The notes: generated by a model from the sequence alone, not told the origin. DNA of 64,000 nt from Thalassia testudinum (GCA_037157565.1 JAZHRO010000003.1:71178501-71242500), one strand, 5' to 3'; counted from the first letter of the stretch, positions 33,189 to 45,306 are shown. Made by a program: numbers and translations.

Positions 33189-35760
33189 CCCCTGCTCGAG
33201 GCTATCGACCACATACCTACTATCGCCCGATTTTTCAAAGACTACACAACACCCAGGCGACAATCAAAGAAAACTAAGAATTCGGTGGTTCACTCGTCTC
33301 ATGCGAGTTGTGCTATACTATCAAACCTACCACCGAAGTTAAAAGATCCGAGCACACCGCTTATTTCGTGTAGCATCCAAGGCTGTAGTTTTAACCATGC
33401 CTCGCTTGATCTAGGATCTTCCATAAATGTTATACCGACCATCATGCTTGAAAAATTTTCCTTGGGAAATTTGAAACCCACCCCTATCACGTTACAGTTG
33501 GCAGATCGTTCTGTCAAAATCCCGAAGGGTGTGGTGGAAAACATGGTGGTTAGGGTCAACAGTCTCTGTTTTCCTGTTGACTTTCTTGTTTTAGATATGG
33601 AAGTTCCAAGCTCACTTTCTGATTGTCCGACCATCCTTGGTCGACCTTTCTTAGCCACAGCCTGCGCCCATATCGACTGCGAGTCGGGCTGTATTGAGAT
33701 TGCCGTTGGATCTAAAAAGCTCAAGCTTAACATCTTCAAGGCAACCAAGAACTTTGATTGCGATTGCATCGAGGATGACATGTCTGATGAGGACATGGCC
33801 GTCAGCGTGTGTATCGGACTAATTGGGACCTATTTGGACTGTAGCGGATTACCTATAAACACTGATGACTACCTGACCAACACATATTGTGACGTTCCCC
33901 TATCCCTCCCTTGTCCCATACCTTCTCCAGACCAGACTTCTGACGAGGTTTTCTCCGCTTCCCATACCTCATTGTTTGAGTCATATTCGGGCTACTCACC
34001 GCCGGTCCACACTCTTGAAGACCGGATTGCCCTTTCTTCCCCACCAAATCTGGTGGATTTGCAAATCCACACTGGGACCTTGAGCCCATATACTTCTCAC
34101 TGGGGCTACTCATTTTTGGATCCATCTATCCAAGAAGCCCCTCTTCTTGGCCAATCTGAAGGCCAATTTCTTCCTCCTGACTTGTTCTCCAACCCGCCTG
34201 GGACACTCTCATCCCAAGAAATGCCAGACCTTTCACCATCCACTCTCGAGCTGAAAGAGTTGCCTAATACACTTAAGTATGTTTTCCTGGGACCAAATGA
34301 AATGCTCCCTGTAATCATCAGTTCAAAATTGACCAAGGAGCAAGACTGCAAACTAACTAAGGTCCTCATAAAACACAAGGCAACTATTGGATGGTCCTTA
34401 TCTAACTTATCTGGCATTAACCCCTCCTACTGCACTCATCGTATATATACAGAGGAGGAGGTTCGACCTTCCCGGGAGATGCAGCGACGTCTCAACCCTA
34501 ACATGCGAGAAGTCATTAAGAAAGAAATCATTAGGTGGATGGATGCAGGTATAATCTACCCGATCAGCGATAGCCCCGGGGTGAGTCCGATTCACGTTGT
34601 TCCCAAAAAGGCAGGACTCACCATCCTTGTCAATGACAGGGGTGAATCCATCCCTACACGCACTCCTACATCTTGGAGAGTGTGTGTAGATTATAGGAAA
34701 CTCAATGCTGCAATCAAGAAAGATCACTTTCCGCTACCATTCATTGACCAAATCCTGGAGCGGTTAACGGGAAATAAATTTTTCTATTTCCTGGATGGAT
34801 TCTCAGGATATAACCAGGTGGCAATTGACCCTCGAGACCAAGAGAAAGCCACTTTTACCTACCCCTTCGGCACCTTCACATTTAGAATGATGCCATTCGG
34901 ACTTTGCAACGCGCCAGCAACTTTCCAGAGTTGTATGCTGGTGATATTCCATGACATGTTGGGTGACTTTCTCGAGGTCTTCATGGATGACTTTTCAGTC
35001 TTTGGACCATCTTTCGATGAATGTCTTGCCAACCTGACTTGTATCCTTAGGAGATGTATTGACTTAAACCTCATGCTTTCCTGGGAAAGAAGTCATTTTA
35101 TGGTGCATGAGGGAATTGTTCTCAGACATATCATCTCCGATAGGGGTATCGAGGTTGACAGAGCTAAGCTTGATGTCATTGCTAATTTACCTGTGCCTAG
35201 CTCTGTCAAACAAATCTGCTCCTTCCTGGGACATGTCGGTTTCTATAGGAGATTCATCATAGACTTCTCCAAAATTTCTCGACCCTTAACTCATCTCCTA
35301 TCAACCGACGTATACAAGCATTGACGAAGCTGTGTAATGCTGTCACCAAGGCCCTGTTCTCCAGCTGCCTGATTGGTCCCTCTACTTTGAACTCATGTAT
35401 GATGCTTCCGACCTTGTAGTCGGAGCCATCCTGGGACAAAGACACGATAAACACCCCTTCGTGGTGTACTACGCTAATAAGACGTTGGACGAGGCCCAGC
35501 GTAATTATACTACCACTGAAAAAGAACTACTGGTGGTCATCTTTGGGCTGGAGAAATTCCGCTCTTACCTTCTGAGATCTCACATTATTGTTTTCACTGA
35601 TAACGCAGCCATTCGCCATCTCATGCACAAGAAGGATGCCAAGCCTAGACTGATTCGTTGGATCCTTCTGCTCTAGGAATTTGACATTGAGATTCACGAT
35701 AAGGCCGAAGCCCAGAATGTTGTGGCTTATCACCTTTCCTAACTAGACCCTGACCATATT
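33189..35760 (+). pseudogene. pol: E6 pol: protease, RT, RNase H
   Basis: Frame 3 from the deletion join at 33189 to a stop at 35322. It opens in the pre-protease linker (LLEAIDHIPTIARFFKD), so no start codon belongs to it. Protease LDLGSS with Asp at 33408-33410 and [60 protein letters not shown] with the Asp pair at 34986-34991: all intact. A frame change near 35315 leads into frame 1 RNase H ([42 protein letters not shown]), with stops at 35674 and about 35740. The best preserved RT in the window, though translation would end after the RT connection. Confidence 0.92.
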
Positions 35761-37045
35761 GGACTTACTCTGCCGAACAATGAAATTTTTCCTGATGAGC
35801 ACCTATTGGCAATAAATGTGGCAAGTGGACCATGGTATGCCGACATTGCGCGAGCGTCTCATGGCAGAAGCAAAGTATTATTTCTGGGATAATCCACTTC
35901 TTTTTCGGATAGGTGCTGATCAAATCATCCATCGCTGTATTCCTGACAGCGAGTTCCCCAGTGTGCTATCCTTCTACCATGATCAGGCCTGCGGAGGCCA
36001 ATTCTCTGGGAGGAAAACTGCAACCAAGGTGCTGCAGTGCAGTTTCTTTTGGCCCTCCCTTCACCAGGATGCACACAATTATGCCAAGTATTGCACTAGG
36101 TGCCAGTCGTTAGGGTCAATGTCACGTCGTGACATGATGCCCTCACAACCCATCCTAGCTGCAGAAATCTTCGACATCTGGGGAATTGATTTCATGGGTC
36201 CCTTTCCTCCTTCCAACAGCTTTGAATTCATCCTCGTCGCCGTTGACTATGTTTCAAAATGGATCGAGGCTATTCCTAGGCACCGTGCTGACCATATTAT
36301 ATCCACTCACTTTGTCAAAGACCACATCTCTATGCGCTTTGGGATCCCTCGAGCCATTATCTCGGATGGAGGTAGCCACTTTACCCACGCTTCTTTTCGG
36401 GCACTTATGAGGAAATACGGAGTCCACCATCGTATTGCATCCCCGTATCATCCATAGACGAACAGCCAGACAGAGGTGTAGAACCAGCAAATCAAGCAAA
36501 TTCTCCAGAAAATGGTTCAGCCTGACCGTAAGGATTGGTCCGACGAGTTGATTGATGCACTTTGGGCATATCGGACTGCCTTCAAGGCTCCCCTTGGTAT
36601 GTCTCTGTATAGAATCGTTTACGGGAAGCCTTGTGATTTACTCGTGGAGTTGGAGCACCGCGCTTATTGGGCAGTTCGCTAATGTAACCTCGACCCAGAC
36701 TTGTGTGGTCGAGAAAGGAAACTCCAACTCCCAAAGCTGAAAGAGCTCCGTCGTGAACCCTATGATTCTACTTTAACCTTCAAACAACGCACTAAGGCTT
36801 TTTACGACAGCCATATTCGGCGGAAAGAATTTGAGCCATCTCAGCAAGTTTGGCTCTATAATGCCCGACTCAAATTCTTTCCTGGGAAATTGAAGTCCAA
36901 ATGGACTGGTCCTTTCCTGGTCTCAAGACCATTCCGCAACGGGGCCGTCGAGATTGAAGATCCCAAATTTGGACGTAAATTTACGGTCAACGGGTAGCAT
37001 TTGAAACCCTATCTGACTCATGAACCTGCCCCTGTTGGAGGGTAA
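35761..37045 (+). pseudogene. E6 integrase
   Basis: Integrase would insert the DNA copy. Frame 1 up to about 35850, then frame 2 to TAA 37043-37045. Zinc-binding region near 35970-36105 (YHDQACGGQFSGRKTA ... YCTRCQ). Catalytic core: GIDFMG (first Asp), ISDGGSHF (second Asp) and SQTEV (Glu), with exactly 35 positions between the last two. Stops at about 36457 (CAG to TAG before TNSQ), 36479 and 36680 break it. C-terminal FPGKLKSKWTGPFLV and VNG*HLKPYL are typical of plant Ty3/gypsy integrases; no chromodomain follows. Confidence 0.9.
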
Positions 37046-38364
37046 CTAATTCTTTGCCTCATTCTGAGTCCAACTGGGGATGTTAAATTCAACGCTCGTT
37101 GGGTGGCACCCCAACAACACTCACCATCCTCCATCACTTTTCACTTCATTATCATGATCACTTCACTTTTCACTTCACCACCCACCATCCACCCACCCTA
37201 CCACCCTACTGTATACCTTGCACTTCAGCTCTCGTTACCCGATCTTTTGTCCTTTCTCTACCCTTCCCTAGATGCATATGAGGACATAGCATCATTTGGC
37301 ATGGGGGGTTGAATAGGCATCCTTAGGATCTGGGTATTTTAGGGTATCATGCAATTTCTATATATGTACATATATATATAATGGTGTTTAGTATGATCTA
37401 AAGGCTGAAACAAAAATACAATAAGTGTTTATGGATATTCAACCTCTATTTTTAAGACTTTCCGAGCCATAGAAGCTTGATTTGCTCAGGCTCAGCTTAA
37501 TTCACTTGAGCATTGACAAAATAGATCGGAATCTCTCCGAACTAAGGACGTATTCTTGTACTTGAGACACCAGTACAGGATCCGTTGGTTTGCTTTTACT
37601 TGAGAGATTAAGTAAACTTGGTTCACACTACACATATCAGGAAAGACCAGGTGAACATAAGATCCAACCTTAGTGTTCATTAGGGAAGGTGGAGTCCTTA
37701 CCTATGCATGCAGGTAGACTTTTTTTCCCATGTTCTAGTCTTGTGTTTAGGTGCGACTCTTTCAACCAAAAAAAAGAAACTCTCCCACCAAAAAGAAAAG
37801 TACGCTCGTCCAAATAATGTTGTAATAGATATACTGACATGTGTTTCTAAAAAAAAAAGAAAAAAGATGCAAATAAGTCAGTATATCTCGCAAATGTCTG
37901 TAAAGTCTCTACCCTAAAAAGTTCTTCAGGGCAAGTCGCAAGTACCCTATTTTTCCTAGGAGCCACAAATGTCAAAAAATGGGAGTTGAGTTTTCCGTCA
38001 TCTTCTTAAGGGTCAATCCGAAAACACAAGCTGAAATTGGGACCAACCTATACTTAAAGATTCGTGAAACCCTGCGCTTGAGTCTTAATGTTCATCTGGT
38101 CAGTCTTGATCCTTCACTAAGCACAAGCCATTATCTTTTGAGCTCTCGAGTATGGCAAAAACCTCCTGGGTCCTGGAAATCAAACTTAAGGTTTAAATAT
38201 CAAGAGTCCTGGTTAGTCGAGAGATGATCTTTGTCATGTGAGACTTAAAGTACTGGTAGTCTTCTCTACAATTGGTTCTCACAATATCCAACAATAAACA
38301 CACTTATGTCGCCTCAGAAGGAAATCTTTAGCTTAAAGATAATTTCTAAATACTACAAAAAATG
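37046..38364 (+). other. E6 3' untranslated region
   Basis: No env-like frame was seen. Holds the internal polypurine motif (ATGAGGACATAGCATC ... GGCATGGGGGG, 37277-37311), a short TATA-rich run at 37363-37380, and a 12-bp inverted repeat around a purine tract (37827-37888). ORFs 37099-37312, 37708-37917 and 37979-38227 have no recognisable domain. Confidence 0.6.
37827..37888 (+). other. 12-bp inverted repeat around purine-rich loop (E6)
   Basis: Perfect arms AGATATACTGAC (37827-37838) and GTCAGTATATCT (37877-37888) enclose 38 bases dominated by A and G. It sits where E3, E4, E7 and E9 have a purine tract between two hairpins, so it may be the E6 counterpart. Confidence 0.6.
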
Positions 38365-38401
38365 TTTTTCTAGGGACTAGCAAAAGATAGGCATGCGGGT
38401 A
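38365..38401 (+). other. E6 polypurine tract and stem-loop
   Basis: TTTTTCTAG-GGA-CTAGCAAAA (one weak pair) then GATAGGCATGCGGGTA and the LTR at 38402. Confidence 0.75.
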
Positions 38402-40444
38402 TGATTGCACTGCAAAAATACACTTGCAATAGTGCCTTCTTGTGCTATTTCCTAGCATTACCTATGCATATTAGGGTTCCATAATCGCATTTGTAAAAAT
38501 ACGTGCATGCATACATTTAATTGAGGACAGGATTATAAATAAGTGGCCTTGCAATTAACATTTTTCCTCAAGTATTCACCATCATTTTGTTTTTTATTTC
38601 ACTTGATTTTTAAAATCTTTCCCGCGGTAGCATGCATCTTCTTCTTCTCCTCACGCCATGCTTCCCAGCAGCAGCCCTCTCTCTGCCAGCCGCAGCAGCC
38701 CACTCCCTGCCACTCCATGCGCAAGCCATGCACAGCTAGGGCATGGCTGTGCATGGCTTTCTTCTTCTATAAAAAGACCACGACTTCTTCATCAGCAGCC
38801 TAGTCCAATGCCAAAAACCCAGCACTTCTCCTTCCGGGCCACCACCCTCTCCTCAGTCTCCCTCCATACGTCAGCCCTCCTCCTCTAAGGAGACACCCGG
38901 CTGACAGGAGTCTTCACTGTGGTGAGCACCCACCACCGTGAAACCACCACCCCTAGCTCTTCAAAGAGCCGGTGGGCATGGTGGCCTTCTTCACTGTTTT
39001 CACCTTCCATGCCATTCCAGTCATTGGAGCGGTAGCTTCAAGCTTTGAAGCTCATGCTCTGCATGTAGCAGTAGCACGCAGCAGCCATCGCCCCACTCCT
39101 TTCTGCGCAAGCTTACAGGCCGCCTTCGCCTTTCCTTGCACGCCTGCAGGTGCCTCTGCCTTCTCTCCTTTCTCTGTCGTGCTCTCTCTTCCGCTCACAG
39201 CTGACCACCACGCATCATTGCAGCGGCCGGCCAAGCACCCCAGAGCACCCCAGCAGCACCCACATCGCCCATGCCTTCCCCCACGCATGCCAAGTCCCTC
39301 TTTGCACGCTCTATCGCGAGCCTCTCCATGCCTGCAACCGGCTGGCGCAGACCTTCTTCCTCATGCGCTAGCCCGCGCGTGCGAGCTGCAAGCCGGTCGC
39401 ACTCACACCACCTGCAGCTCCCAGTTGCGGGATGCGGCCTTACACTATAGCCACTGTTCACCCCAGTCTACGTGACACTGTGGCTACAGTGGGGTAACCG
39501 GTGAGCTTCTCACATAACCGATCACCCGGCACACCGTTTTAGCCCATCGCCCATGCACGTGTGCAATCCTGCGCCCACTCCAGCACATGCCACAGCATTT
39601 GGGATCGCCTGCTCCCAGCACTCGCGTCTACCAAACCACACCCGACTCTTCACGCAACGCTGTGCGTTGTGGTCTTCTCTCCGCGCCCTCACCCTCCAGC
39701 GTGTGCTAGTTTGCGTGCATGTGCGCCTGCACATGATCTTGACCCATCAGATGACGCACTGGGCACGCGGACGACTTATCCCCCCACTTCTTCACAGCAG
39801 CGCCCTCTCTCTCGTGCTCTCTCTCTCCCACACACAACACTCTCTCACTCTCTTCACCAATGCTTGCACATACATACACTCACACTTCCACACACACACA
39901 CGCACCTATACTCTATTATATACATATATATATATGTATACTTATATATTTTGATATATATATACTTATATTTATACACATTGTAGTACATATATACTTA
40001 TGTATTAGTATACATACATACATATATATATATATCTATATACTTATATATATACATATATATATATAAATATATACATATACTTATATGCATATAAATA
40101 TATATATATACTTATATCTATATATATATTAGTATTTATATAACTAAGTATTAGTATACATATATATATACATATGTACTTACATATATACAAATACTTA
40201 TATACATATATATATATATTTATACATATATCTATACATATATTAGTACTTATATAAATATGCATTAGTCTATATGCACAGATATATATATACATACATC
40301 TATATACTTATATATATATATATACAAATATATACACATATACTTATACATACATATATATACATATACTTATACATATAAATATATACATATATACATA
40401 TATATACATATCTAGCTACATATACCTATATAGACATATATTAT

Positions 40445-40478
<34 letters not shown>

Positions 40479-41354
40479 CATCTATATAGTATTTTATACA
40501 TACATACATACATACATATATATATATACATCTATACATATATCTATCTATACATATAGCTACATACATATATACATATACTTATATATACATATATATA
40601 CCTATATATAGCCATATATACATATGGATATATTTACATATATACATATATATATAGTTTCACATTATTTACCATGCGTTGTATCGCGGGAATATTTGCA
40701 CCAGTTGCTGATATTCCTTGCTACACACGTACAAAAAGCGTGTTCGCATTCATCTTCCACAATCCATCCTACACCTTACATGCGGCACTTCATCCTGTTG
40801 GTTGCTTCTTTTTAGACGACGACCGACTCGACACCGTGCTACACTCCATCTCCGCGTCCACCCCTACCCCATTATACATATATACTATATACATATATAT
40901 CTATGCTATATTTACTCTATTTCTGTTTCTCTTTCATGCCAATAAAAAGATAAAAAAATATATAAAAGAGAAAAGATAATCCTTGACTTGCAGGAACTCC
41001 GTCTTGCGAATAGCAAGACCCATTTTGGAACCCTATTTTGGCTCAAAGCCATCAACTTAATTTTGATGGTGTGCCTCAAGGACAAAGATTACCAGAAAAA
41101 AATCAAAATAAAAAAACACAAAAAACACAATAAACGAACAGAAGGGATTCATTGTAGGAAAGGCATAGAAACTTGACTTTTAACCCCACTTCCCTGAGTT
41201 CGACCCTGGGCCTAAAAGTGACCAAGATAAAATCAAGGAGGCCAGGTAAAAAACAAAATATTTTGTAAAGAGATGGTTAGGTCCGATTTAGGCTAACCAC
41301 TATACACACTTCAACGATAAAATCACCATATTAACAACCTATTCAGGTGTGACA
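38402..41354 (+). mobile_element. E6 3' LTR
   Basis: About 2.95 kb. Starts TGATTGCACTGCAA, with the dyad TTGCA-C-TGCAA. TATAAAAA at 38768. Includes the part missing from the 5' copy (41282-41354). The 167-codon GTG-started frame at 38972-39475 has an ATG at 38978. Confidence 0.85.
39916..40665 (+). repeat. TA/CATA microsatellite tract in E6 3' LTR
   Basis: About 750 bp of degenerate TATATAC/CATA units, the counterpart of 31976-32570 but about 150 bp longer, as expected for replication slippage after insertion. Confidence 0.9.
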
Positions 41355-42006
41355 CCAACCCCCTCCACACGAAATTCTCATCCCTTCCTTCTCTTCTCTC
41401 CCTCTCCAAAGCTCAAGAGAAGCTTGTCCCACACCTGGGATGCTTCTCGCGAGATAAAGTTAATTTTTTGTCCCCCTTTCGAAAGCGAATCCCTCGACGA
41501 TGACGACGTGCTGCCCCATTCCCGTTCTTCCTGCTTCATCCTCCTTCGTCCTGCTCCGTCCTCCTTCGTCCAGGCGTCGTCCTGTCCAGCTCGTCCTCCA
41601 AGCAACCATCGAGGAAGATATTTCTCTCCCCATTCCTTTTACTACCTTTTAGAATAGATTTACTACTTTCTAGAGTAGATTTACTGCTTTCTAGTGTAAT
41701 CATTTTCCCGCTTTCTAGTCATAATATTTAGTGTAATGAACAATCTTTCTGATGATGGAATCCCATGTTCATTCTACATCTCGTTTTGGTTTTTGTTTCT
41801 AATATTCTCTCTCGCTCTTATTCTTTCTCTCTCTCTCTTCTATTTATTGTAAATAGTTAGATAATTCTAATCAATTGAATTACTTCGTGACAAATAAAAC
41901 AAACGCGTAGTTTTTAAATCAAACGTCCACCTCCCTGTGTTCGACCCGGAATTTCCATTTGGGTATAAATTTTACTTGTTGAACATGAGTTCTTCGCTTT
42001 CAAACA
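41355..42006 (+). mobile_element. E3 3' LTR, fragment 2
   Basis: Resumes E3 after E6 (CCCCCTCCACACGAAATTCT, matching 7509-7528) and aligns with 15352-15997. It has AATAAA at 41893-41898. The last 60 or so bases of a full LTR are missing between GCTTTCAAA and the terminal ACA, a small deletion. Followed by ATAAC, the second half of the E3 target duplication. Confidence 0.8.
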
Positions 42007-42011
42007 ATAAC

Positions 42012-42883
42012 CACGGGGTTTGTTAGGGTTAATATAAGGTCAATTATGCATTGAAGCCAAATAAGTTGGTTCACACAGACAGAAATAGAGTTTCATGCAT
42101 TTCGAGAACTGAAACTACACACCAAAACCTTAATTTCAGATCAGCTTAAATTAAAGAGGTTTTGGTCAAGATAAAATTCATCTAAACCTTCTAAAATCAT
42201 ATAAAAATATTCTAAGAGGTTTGGAACCCTTGGTTTGACCATCTAACCAATTTTGTCCTAGAATAGAGTTGCAGATGGAATTTTGCCTAAATATGGGCTT
42301 CTGTGCAAATTTCCTATCCAAACATGGTCAAAAATAAAATCCAACTTCACCATCAGATTCCTTGGGTCAAAATTAGGTTATTACCAAAATTTGGGCCCAA
42401 TCAGACTTCATTTTGACATAGTTTGCAATCTAGTCTCCTAAAAACTCTATTTCTCACACTTAAACCCGTAACCTTCGATTTTATTGTGATCATCTCTCTA
42501 TCTCTGCCATCATATTTGTATTCAAGTCCATGCTGCCACTGAAGTGGGAACCCACCTTTAGGGGAAGATCCGAGGGTGATTTCCTATCTCAAATTAGCTC
42601 CAAATCCCTCCAAAATTGGAGGGATTTTTGCCCAGACATTGAGGAATCAAACCAACCCGATCTTAGAGATTGGGATTGATTCTCGAGGTTAGGCGAGATC
42701 AAGAAATTCAAGGAAAACTTTCTTCCAAATTAGAGACCTAATCAGTAGAGTTTCTGTAATTAGTGCTTAATTATGAGCTCTATAAAAGGTCCCCGAACTT
42801 CCACCATCCTTCGCAATCTGCCCTAGGCCCAAAAAGCTTCCTCCTTTCTTCCATTGGCCAACTCCAACCGTGACTCTACCGGC
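42012..42883 (+). mobile_element. E2 LTR, fragment 2 of 3
   Basis: Continues fragment 1 and aligns with the E8 LTR from the GGGGTTTGTTAGG block to about 42480. After that the two differ. TATAAAAG at 42781-42788 marks the promoter. E7 inserts after 42883, about 95 bp past the TATA box. No ORF of note. Confidence 0.75.
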
Positions 42884-44093
42884 TGATGTAAATACATTTA
42901 TTGAAGGTAAAATGCCTATTCATGCATGTTCCTAGGCTTAAATGACAAATTTGTCCACGCAGATGGATTCGGGCCGACGATCGTAACCTAATGGTGTGAA
43001 AATTGACCTAATCCGACCACTGTAGTAGCCCCTACAATAAGAAAATGGATGGCCCAACTGCGCCATGTGTTACAGCCCAGGTCGCCCAGCACACGCACGC
43101 TCCACAGCACGCGTGCAGTAGCGCAGGTGCGTGCGCGCACATGCAGGCACGCATGCACACAATGCAGCGTCAACACAGCGCCAGCTATGTGTAAGCTAGA
43201 CCTACAGCGACATAAGAGCTAGACTTATAGCGATGCTTACAGCCATCGCTAATTCTTCGTGCGCCAGTAAAGCCAGCTTTAGGCATGAGTGACCATGAGT
43301 TGCCTACAGGGACACTTCCAGCGACAGCTTGAATGTCACTAATGGTCCTATACCTATTTTTGCCTCTTCTCTTCCACTATAAAAGGACCTACACCCCCTC
43401 CCTTCCAAGCCATCTCTTCCTACTCTATTCCTACCTCTCCCAAGCTCTAGCAAGCTTACCAACGCTCCATTAGAGGTTGTTCTCAAGCTCCCAAGGCTCC
43501 TATTAGTGTAGCAAACCTCTACTCCACCAAATATTCATCCATCTTCCCATCCCCTTTCATAGGTCGCCTTGGAGCTGTCCTTCCACCTCCATTCCGAAAG
43601 CAGATCATCTCCGTCTTCTCACATTCATTCCAAAGCCACACCGAAGCTTTCCTCAACACGACGTCCTCCTGCATCTCACCTCCATCGTCTCGCTCCTCAC
43701 CTCCTTCGTCCAAGCTTCCGCCAGGTGCCGTGTCTCGCCGAACAACCGATTTGGGAGATTTCCTCTCACCTCCATCTCTTTTTATGCTTTCATAGTTTAT
43801 TTCATAGTTTATTGTAGTTGACATTAGAAGTGATCTATATCAGATTTGTTCTATATCTCTTATGATTCATTTTGCTTTTCTTTCAAAAATACAAAAAAAA
43901 TAGCAAAACCCTAAAATACCAAAAGCAAACAAAATGAAGCACGATTTTCAATAAAGTAAACATTGCCTCCCTGTGTTCAACCCGGAACTCCCTTGGAGTT
44001 CCAGTAGAAATTTCATCTGATCGACGTGCTTTACAACTACGACGACAGGTTACTTGTAACCGTGATTTCTAACACGCGAAACGTGCCTGAACA
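42884..44093 (+). mobile_element. E7 5' LTR with internal deletion
   Basis: Starts TGATGTAAATACATTTA, ends CTGAACA. Lacks about 275 bp relative to the 3' LTR, between AGGCTTA (42939) and AATGACAAAT. Contains a perfect dyad TAGCGATG / CATCGCTA (43228-43251) and TATAAAAG at 43378-43385. GC-rich tracts at 43070-43160 are not coding. Confidence 0.88.
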
Positions 44094-44096
44094 TTT

Positions 44097-44114
44097 TGGC
44101 ACCGTTGCCAGGGA
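44097..44114 (+). other. E7 primer-binding site (tRNA-Asp)
   Basis: TGGCACCGTTGCCAGGGA, 16 of 18 positions matching the tRNA-Asp complement, three bases after the LTR end. Confidence 0.87.
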
Positions 44115-44201
44115 GGCAATGGAATTTACTTTATTGTTTATTGCATTTCTTTGCCTTTACATAGCACTAACCCTACTTGTCTTTGATCTACTGTCTTGCA
44201 G

Positions 44202-45306
44202 GTACCATAGCATGGAGATCCAAGTGTGGTAGATCAGAGTAAAGTGTAGGTAGGGTACTCTGTAAGTGTCTGCCATGCTACCCCCACTTTAGTTTTCATT
44301 CCATAACCTAAAAACTCAAACCTAAATCAACTTTGGTGCTTTGCATAAGCCCTAGGGTAGATTTTGGTTGTTTGATTGCCACCTCCACTTGTCTCACCCC
44401 AGCATATATAAAAAAAAGGAAAAAAATATACTCCTCTCTTGTGGGATTTTCTAAAAGCTACACACTTAACACCCACAACTTCTCACCCTAAGGTGCACAA
44501 TCACATCGATTCTATCGGGATCTGACTTGTGGACCCGGTACACTTAATTCAACACACAAATAAGTGAGTAAAAATCTGAATAGGTCAAATATTTCTGTGT
44601 GCCTTAACGAAGTGGTGCAATAGGCCAATTGATTGAGCTGTTTGGGCCTCACAACTTAAGATAAAAGCGATTCATCAAGTAGCTTGCCACCTAGGGTTTA
44701 TTCTTAGTGTTGAACTAGGCACTCATCATTTTTTTCTTTGATTTCTAAAGGAATATATCATCACCAGTGCTTGCAAAACTTGTAGTGTACTCCTAAACTT
44801 GATTGAATATACTTAAGATTAAACACTAAAAGCTACTAAACAAGGTTAAACCCTAAAAGACACATCATCAAATAACCTTATTTGCACACTCTAGTTGTGC
44901 ATGCACACACATTTTAACTGATCACTATGGGCACAACCCCTTTAAAGGGCCCATCACATTCCAAGAGCTCAATTATCCGAAGCCTAACTAAAACTGAGTA
45001 GACGTTGGCCTTAAGGATTGATTCGCTCTTCAGGGCTCAGATTGAGATTTTTTCGATTAATCTACTTTTGCTGGTCCATCTGATGTCTAGCAAGGGGAGT
45101 AGCATCAAACGACCGCGGCTGGGGGTACACTAGGAACCAGAGGCGTAAGCCAAAGCAAGGACCTTCTCCCCAGTCCCTTCATCTAACTGGGTGAATTGAC
45201 CGGATAAAAGTAGACCAAATCATTTAGAATCTCAAGACGTGTCTTGCGAGTTTGTAGGTCTTTAGGCTAACCCACCTAAGGACAAGGTTGATTGCTTGTA
45301 CTGCAG
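44202..45306 (+). other. E7 leader with putative 1.1-kb intron
   Basis: Donor-like TCTTGCAG|GTACCA at 44201/44202 and acceptor-like TTGTACTGCAG|GG ending at 45306, 37 bp before the ORF1 ATG. Length 1,105 bp, close to the E4 interval. Nothing coding inside. Confidence 0.4.

Larger units (their letters stand above)
30460..41354 (+). mobile_element. E6: LTR retrotransposon with pol but gag deleted
   Basis: About 10.9 kb, inserted in the E3 3' LTR. Long LTRs start TGATTGCA (30460 and 38402). The 3' LTR is about 2,953 bp; the 5' LTR stops at 33187, some 70-80 bp short of its expected end, and is joined directly to the protease region. PBS, leader and gag are gone. Flanks ACTCC and CCAAC do not form a clean duplication, so the right border (41354, after GTGTGACA) may be off by a few bases. 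Confidence 0.85.
6501..42006 (+). mobile_element. E3: pol-less LTR retrotransposon hosting E4, E5, E6
   Basis: Starts TGATGTAAACACG and ends ...CAAACA at 42006, flanked by GTAAC/ATAAC. With the three nested elements removed it is about 7.5 kb: 5' LTR (6501-7542 + 15352-15997), PBS, leader (split by E5), ORF1/ORF2 remnants, a long structured 3' region, polypurine tract, and 3' LTR (29483-30459 + 41355-42006). It has no gag or pol domain. Its internal domain has about the same length as that of E4 (about 4.24 kb), so the lack of pol is a family trait, not a private deletion. Confidence 0.85.

Noticed and set aside
33299..33796. 165-codon minus-strand ORF opposite E6 protease
   Set aside because: Antisense shadow of the protease frame, with no independent motif.
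37046..37312. Env-like ORF after E6 integrase
   Set aside because: The frames at 37099-37312 are short, Pro/Thr/His-rich and low in complexity, without a convincing signal or membrane segment.
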